Both the position numbers and the translations under genes were made by a program. 64,000 bases of DNA from Cryptomeria japonica (taxonomy: Eukaryota > Streptophyta > Pinopsida > Cupressales > Cupressaceae): positions 631,455,041-631,519,040 of the forward strand of contig NC_081415.1 in NCBI RefSeq assembly GCF_030272615.1. The letters run 5' to 3'. The number at the start of each line of letters is the position of its first letter. The first letter of the stretch is position 1. This document shows, in pieces, positions 59,640-64,000 of this stretch. The notes beneath the pieces were generated by a model. The model had not been told where the DNA came from, made no database searches, and saw only the letters and a list, made by a program, of their open reading frames with translations.

Positions 59640-60290
59640 TAAAAATCATGGTGATTAACATTACATAAATAGTAAGAGTCTTTGGGAGGCATATGTGCCA
59701 ATTTCAAACAAGGATTATTGGACTAGCACACTTCAAAGTATTATATTTATGTCCATAGTGGTACTACAATCTACTTGTAGCCAAGCTATAGTTGTACTAT
59801 AGGTGACATTGAGAGCAATACTAGACCAAAATTTGTGAAGGATACTAAATATACAAGAACTTGTGAATGTAGGTTGGTTAAGATATGTGGAAAATAGATC
59901 TACTAATGGGTATGTGTATACTTATGTAGTGAGATAATTTTGATGAATGACTGAGTAGATACGATCATTCCTCTAGCTATAGAGGTGGAGTATATTGTAA
60001 TTACAAGGACCTAATTTGGAGGAGCTTTTGTTTTGGTGGTTGCGTTCAGATGTTTGCTTTGAAATAATATATATAGTGGATTTTGTGTGAAAGTAAATTA
60101 TTAGCTTGGCCAAGGATCTTGTCTTTCATGTGTGGGAAAAACATGGTATCACTTTGTTTATGACATGATGGAGGATCAGAAGGTTTTGATTGAGATGTAC
60201 ATCTCAATGACTATTGCATGTTTTGTGATGAAGCCTATGAGAACAAAGGAGTTCAATAGGCGCAATATTTCTATAGGTTGTTTGAATACT
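59640..60290 (+). mobile_element. Copia RNase H relic
   Basis: Fossil, plus strand. NRSTNGYVYTYV (near 59897), then AIEVEYIVITRT, WYHFVYDMMEDQKVLIE and MKPMRTKEFNRRNISIGC (near 60150-60290) follow the RNase H to C-terminus order of a Copia polyprotein. It is broken several times and clearly old. The sequence to its right has Copia LTR landmarks in the opposite orientation, so a second element probably inserted at its 3' end. Confidence 0.65.
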
Positions 60291-60299
60291 TTAGGTCAC

Positions 60300-60905
60300 T
60301 GAGATGGGGGATGGGGGGGGTGAATCATTGACATCAAAATTTCTTCTTTTTTTATAATGCACTTAAGTATGATTTAAACTCAAGTCCAATTTTATTTTTT
60401 TTAAGTTCTATAATATTTTATGTATAAGAAATTCAAATAAGATCAACAACATCAATCTACAAAGTGTTGACACAAATATTTTGAAGTGGAAAACCCTTAA
60501 AGGGTGAAAACCCACTTTTACAAATCAACTTTATTAGATCTCACTTATCAATAAATCTCATTGATTACAACTTTGGTGCGTCACTGGCAAACTAACTTCA
60601 ATGCCTCACTTGGCTATACGACAAATCCTCTTTAAATCACATATCACAATATAGAGTTCAGTCTCTATTTTTAGTTCAATTCACATATCTCCTCTCAAGT
60701 TGTATTCACAATCAAATACATAAAAACCTACACCACGCTTTGCATCTACAGTCAAAATGACCATATCAAACCTTGTTGATCAAGACAACAATAATATCAA
60801 AACCTTTTCTAAATCACATTCTTCTTCAACCATTTACTTCAGGACATTAATATCTTCATTTGTAATGTTAAGGATCTGCATCAAACTAGTTTTTACTTGA
60901 GATTA
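60300..60905 (-). repeat. Copia LTR-like fragment
   Basis: GGGGGGGGTGAATCATTG (near 60313) and GTGGAAAACCC...GGGTGAAAACCCAC are the same landmarks as in the LTRs at 24167, 29241, 35480 and 46418, in the same plus-strand order. Borders are not defined; it stops at the Gypsy LTR. Confidence 0.5.
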
Positions 60906-60909
60906 TTAT

Positions 60910-62100
60910 TGTAGTGTCCTAAATTGTACTCCCTTACAACTTGGTCTGCATTTGGGCCCTCATCTCAGTAGTCATGTCCCAAAGTTAGACTAGGGCCTAA
61001 TTTTGCTCATACCATTCAAATCTAGCCTCTTTTTTTCTCTTTGCATGTTGCATGGCCTCTTGGTTCTGGCCCTTAAATGGGGTAGGACCAAGGCATGGTG
61101 CCTTGGTCCTTTTAATTAAGACCTTAATTTGGCCCCCCTTAACAGTCACAATAAGCTAGCAGGAATGTGATCTCCATGTCAACCCATGTCAGGAAATTAA
61201 GATGTTTTTCGACAAGCAAGTATAAAAGGAGGTCCATCCCTCTCATTTTTTTAAGGGATCACAAAAGAATCAAAAGGCGTCTGATCAATCTGTATTCAAG
61301 CAACCTATCATTCAAACATTGAAGCATTCATCATCAATAATTTCTAGAGATCTTCAAGGCTGCATATTCTTCATTTACCCATTATGGAGCAACATTACAT
61401 TTACATCATTCATATGCAAGCAAGTGTGTGTGATTAGGGTTTTGTCATGTTCATGCCATTCCATACAACATATGTGGCCACATTCAATAATCAAAGCATC
61501 ATTACAAATCATTGCAGATCTGAGGTATATCTTTGCATCATTTCACTATTTCCAATATTTCATTCAAGGTTAATTCCTAAACCGATATTTGACTTAGGAA
61601 AATCCCTATTCCCAACCTTTTCCCCTTTTTTCTATGTGTAGGAAATAGGTATAGAGTTGTGATCTTTAGAATAAGCATTATTTATGGTGATGAATTGATC
61701 TCCCAGGGGAGTGCAAAATTTTTGGAGGACCAGGGCGATCGGCACCATGGTCCCGACATTTTAGGAGCTCTTTTAGGGAGCAGGTCTGAATCTACTTACA
61801 TTGCTCATATCCAAGTTTGTGGCTCAAACTTTCAACTATAGCTTACTATTTTCGCATTTTCACTTTCATTTCAGCACATTTACCCTAATTTCAGGCTTCA
61901 ACAATTCAACTCACAAAAGAGGGTTTATTAATTCATGTCTTCATCAAACCCCAATCTAATCAGAGTTCTAAGTCCTAATCTTTGCTAGTTTGTGATGAGA
62001 TCTATTGGATTGGGACCCTCTTTTGAATGTAATGGTCTTTAACTCATAAATTAGCGATTTCTTCCTTCTATGGTGGAAACCCTAATTTTTTACCATTACA
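60910..62100 (+). repeat. 5' LTR of a Gypsy-type element
   Basis: About 1191 bp, TGTAGTGTCC...ACCATTACA. A TATAAAAGG box lies near 61219. It is followed by TTTTGGTGAACCTGAATCC, a candidate primer site. It shares the start, the TATA context (CGACAAGCAAGTATAAAAGG) and the AGGACCAGG...ATGGTCC block with the minus-strand LTR at 44624-45544. Superfamily is judged from the gag region that follows. Confidence 0.65.
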
Positions 62101-62735
62101 TTTTGGTGAACCTGAATCCTTACACCTTTAATTCTAATTTATGTTCTCAAATCTGAGTGTTTATGCAATTTAAAATTCAAATTTACATTTACAAGTTTAA
62201 TTTCCAATTGAATTTTAAAAATTTAGAGATAATTTCACAAAAACCCTAATTTTAATTCTAAATTGAGCTTGTGGATTGTTTAAAGTGGATTCATTGTTTT
62301 AGATATAATTTAGAAACATTTCAAAATTCAAATTCAAATTCATAGATCTCATTTTAATCAAGTTATATAAACTTAGAGGTTTAATTCATAAAAATTCTAA
62401 TTTATTTTGGTTAATTTGGTTTGTGCATCGGTTCAATTCTTCACATCAACTTTCAGATCCGATTTTAAAACATTGATAGTGGCATCTAATAGATCTAATT
62501 TATTTTCTAATTCAAATATGATTACCTTGATTTTCACTTATATTTATCAAAATCATGTGTTGGATAATCGCTTCTTTCATTTCACATTGCTTCTTTTCAT
62601 TCATAGCACTTTGGCATATTGTGTTGTTAGAGTTTCAAATTTTCTTCCTTTCAATCAATTTGATCTCAAAGCTTTCATTTATAGTGCATGTTGTTTTATG
62701 ATCATGTTTTTATGAAAATGCATTTCATATGTAGA
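62101..62735 (+). other. Leader of the Gypsy-type element
   Basis: AT-rich stretch between the LTR and the first gag-like coding phrases. No domain recognised. Confidence 0.45.
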
Positions 62736-64000
62736 TCACCTCAAAGCTTTTGTAGATCCCAATTCTAGAGATGCTAATGGAAAACATAATACTTGTACCT
62801 CTCCTAAAGTATCTAATGTGAATGAAGAAGGAGCTAATACTCCTATCAATGATCTCTCTAATGAAGATAAATCATTGAAAACCAACATGACACCATCTTC
62901 TTCTCATTCGCATACCCTAGCGCAAGGGGGACAAGATCAAAATATTTGTGTTTTCATCTCTCTACATCCTCCTTATTCTCCTAGAGCCTATCTTAGTCAT
63001 CAAAAGATTTGCAGAGAACATGATGTTATGAATTTTAGTCATAATCTATCTCCCAACATAACATTAAGAAAAGATGAGGCCTTAGATGATGAGGATTTTC
63101 CTTCTCAATCTACCAAAGACGATATGCATGATGAAAGAAAGGAAAATCCTCCTCCACAAGATATTCCTTCTTTATCTACTAATCCCTTTGTTCCTTCCAA
63201 ACACACTTACACTACAAACTTCAAATAAATTTGTTATAATGTTCCCCCCCCTTTTTCAATTAAAATATTTCTATAGGAGTGGCTTTAATAAAAGATCTAA
63301 ATAAGGTTTTAGAGGATAAGAACTTGGAAATTTTGAACAAGCAATTCGAGTCCCTATAAACCCTCCTACACAAACTAGCACAAAAGGCCTAGGACATGAT
63401 CACAAATCTCTTATGGATGACCTCCTTAGGATTCAAGACTTCAAATATCATCTTGCAAGACAACAAACCATTCGCGCAGCTAAAAATGATTCTTCTTCAA
63501 AACCTCCTTTTTGTTCATATCACCAAACTAATGATCACACTACCAATGATTTCTTTGATTTTCAAAATGGATTGAAAGGAATTTTTGATAGAGGCATAGT
63601 TAAAATTATAGACGACAATCCTTCTTCTAGCAACCCTTGTCCTACATCACAAGAGACAAGGTCTAATTCTATTGATGATCATGAAAGGCTAGCAACTAGA
63701 ATCTTTTGAAAATTAAAATATGACAAGAATGTTGTTTTTCCTTTTGTAAAATCTAGTAAAAAACATAAACAAGGTGATGAGAATTATCTTTTTCATTGCA
63801 GTTATTGTCATTCTCTTGGAAAATTTAAAGCATTTAAATAATTTGTTCAAGAACAATTTAAGAAGGCTCAAATAAATCTCTCCACTGATATTTCTCTCTT
63901 TCCTTGTGAGAAATTGGTGCCTTAGCACTCTTCTCACCCTCTGTGTTGCTCCTCACCCTACGACACAAGTAGTTAACTTAATTGGGACCTCTTTGACATA
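62736..64000 (+). mobile_element. Gypsy-type gag region, cut by the window edge
   Basis: Fossil, plus strand. A Ser/Asn/Asp-rich stretch (62818-63228) is followed by FCSYHQTNDHTTNDFFDFQN (near 63510), a CxxH-type block in the style of plant Ty3/Gypsy gag (compare CxYHxxxGHxTxxC), and FHCSYCHSLGKFK (near 63795). It is broken in a few places. Protease and later domains, if present, lie beyond the right edge. Confidence 0.6.

Overview
This window looks like intergenic DNA from a large seed-plant genome, most likely a conifer or other gymnosperm. The reasons are three short intronless host genes in 64 kb, AT-rich spacers, old LTR retrotransposons nested in one another, decayed L1-type LINEs, and a Penelope-like hammerhead relic (Penelope-like elements are known from conifers). 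The species cannot be read from the sequence. There are no bacterial signals and no CRISPR array.

Host genes. Two GNAT-family (RimJ/RimL-like) N-acetyltransferase genes lie on the minus strand at 754-1275 and 5421-5942. They are a tandem duplicate that also shares promoter and 3' flank. A third minus-strand gene at 55797-56480 encodes an NDR1/HIN1-like (LEA_2) membrane protein. A possible last exon of another minus-strand transcript lies near 55108-55192 (weak).

Repeats, left to right. 1640-3222 holds a LINE 3' fragment. 4673-5011, 6781-7150 and 10387-10793 are members of one short terminal-inverted-repeat family; the latter two sit downstream of 53-bp minisatellite arrays (6265-6480, 9150-9550, 9691-10075). 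7389-9148 is the 3' part of a non-autonomous Copia-type (TR-GAG) element. 13076-13130 folds like a type I hammerhead ribozyme. 13690-17480 is a decayed L1-type LINE whose ORF1 stop overlaps the ORF2 start (ATGA). 18420-25000 is a pile of LTR fragments, including a solo LTR at 19814-21656 with a perfect 5-bp target duplication.

The centre is a clear nest. A TR-GAG element (28386-40383, minus strand, 468-bp LTRs) was split by a full-length Copia element (29241-36988, minus strand, ~1.5-kb LTRs, target duplication CAAAC). The outer family carries gag and protease, then a long acidic reading region of unknown origin where integrase and reverse transcriptase would normally be. A second copy at 7389-9148 has the same region. 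This is the best candidate in the window for an undescribed system.

The right third holds SINE-like, LINE-tail and MITE-like relics, Copia RNase H relics at 50089-50520 and 59640-60290, related Gypsy-type LTRs at 44624-45544 (minus) and 60910-62100 (plus), and at the right edge the gag region of the latter element, cut by the window end.
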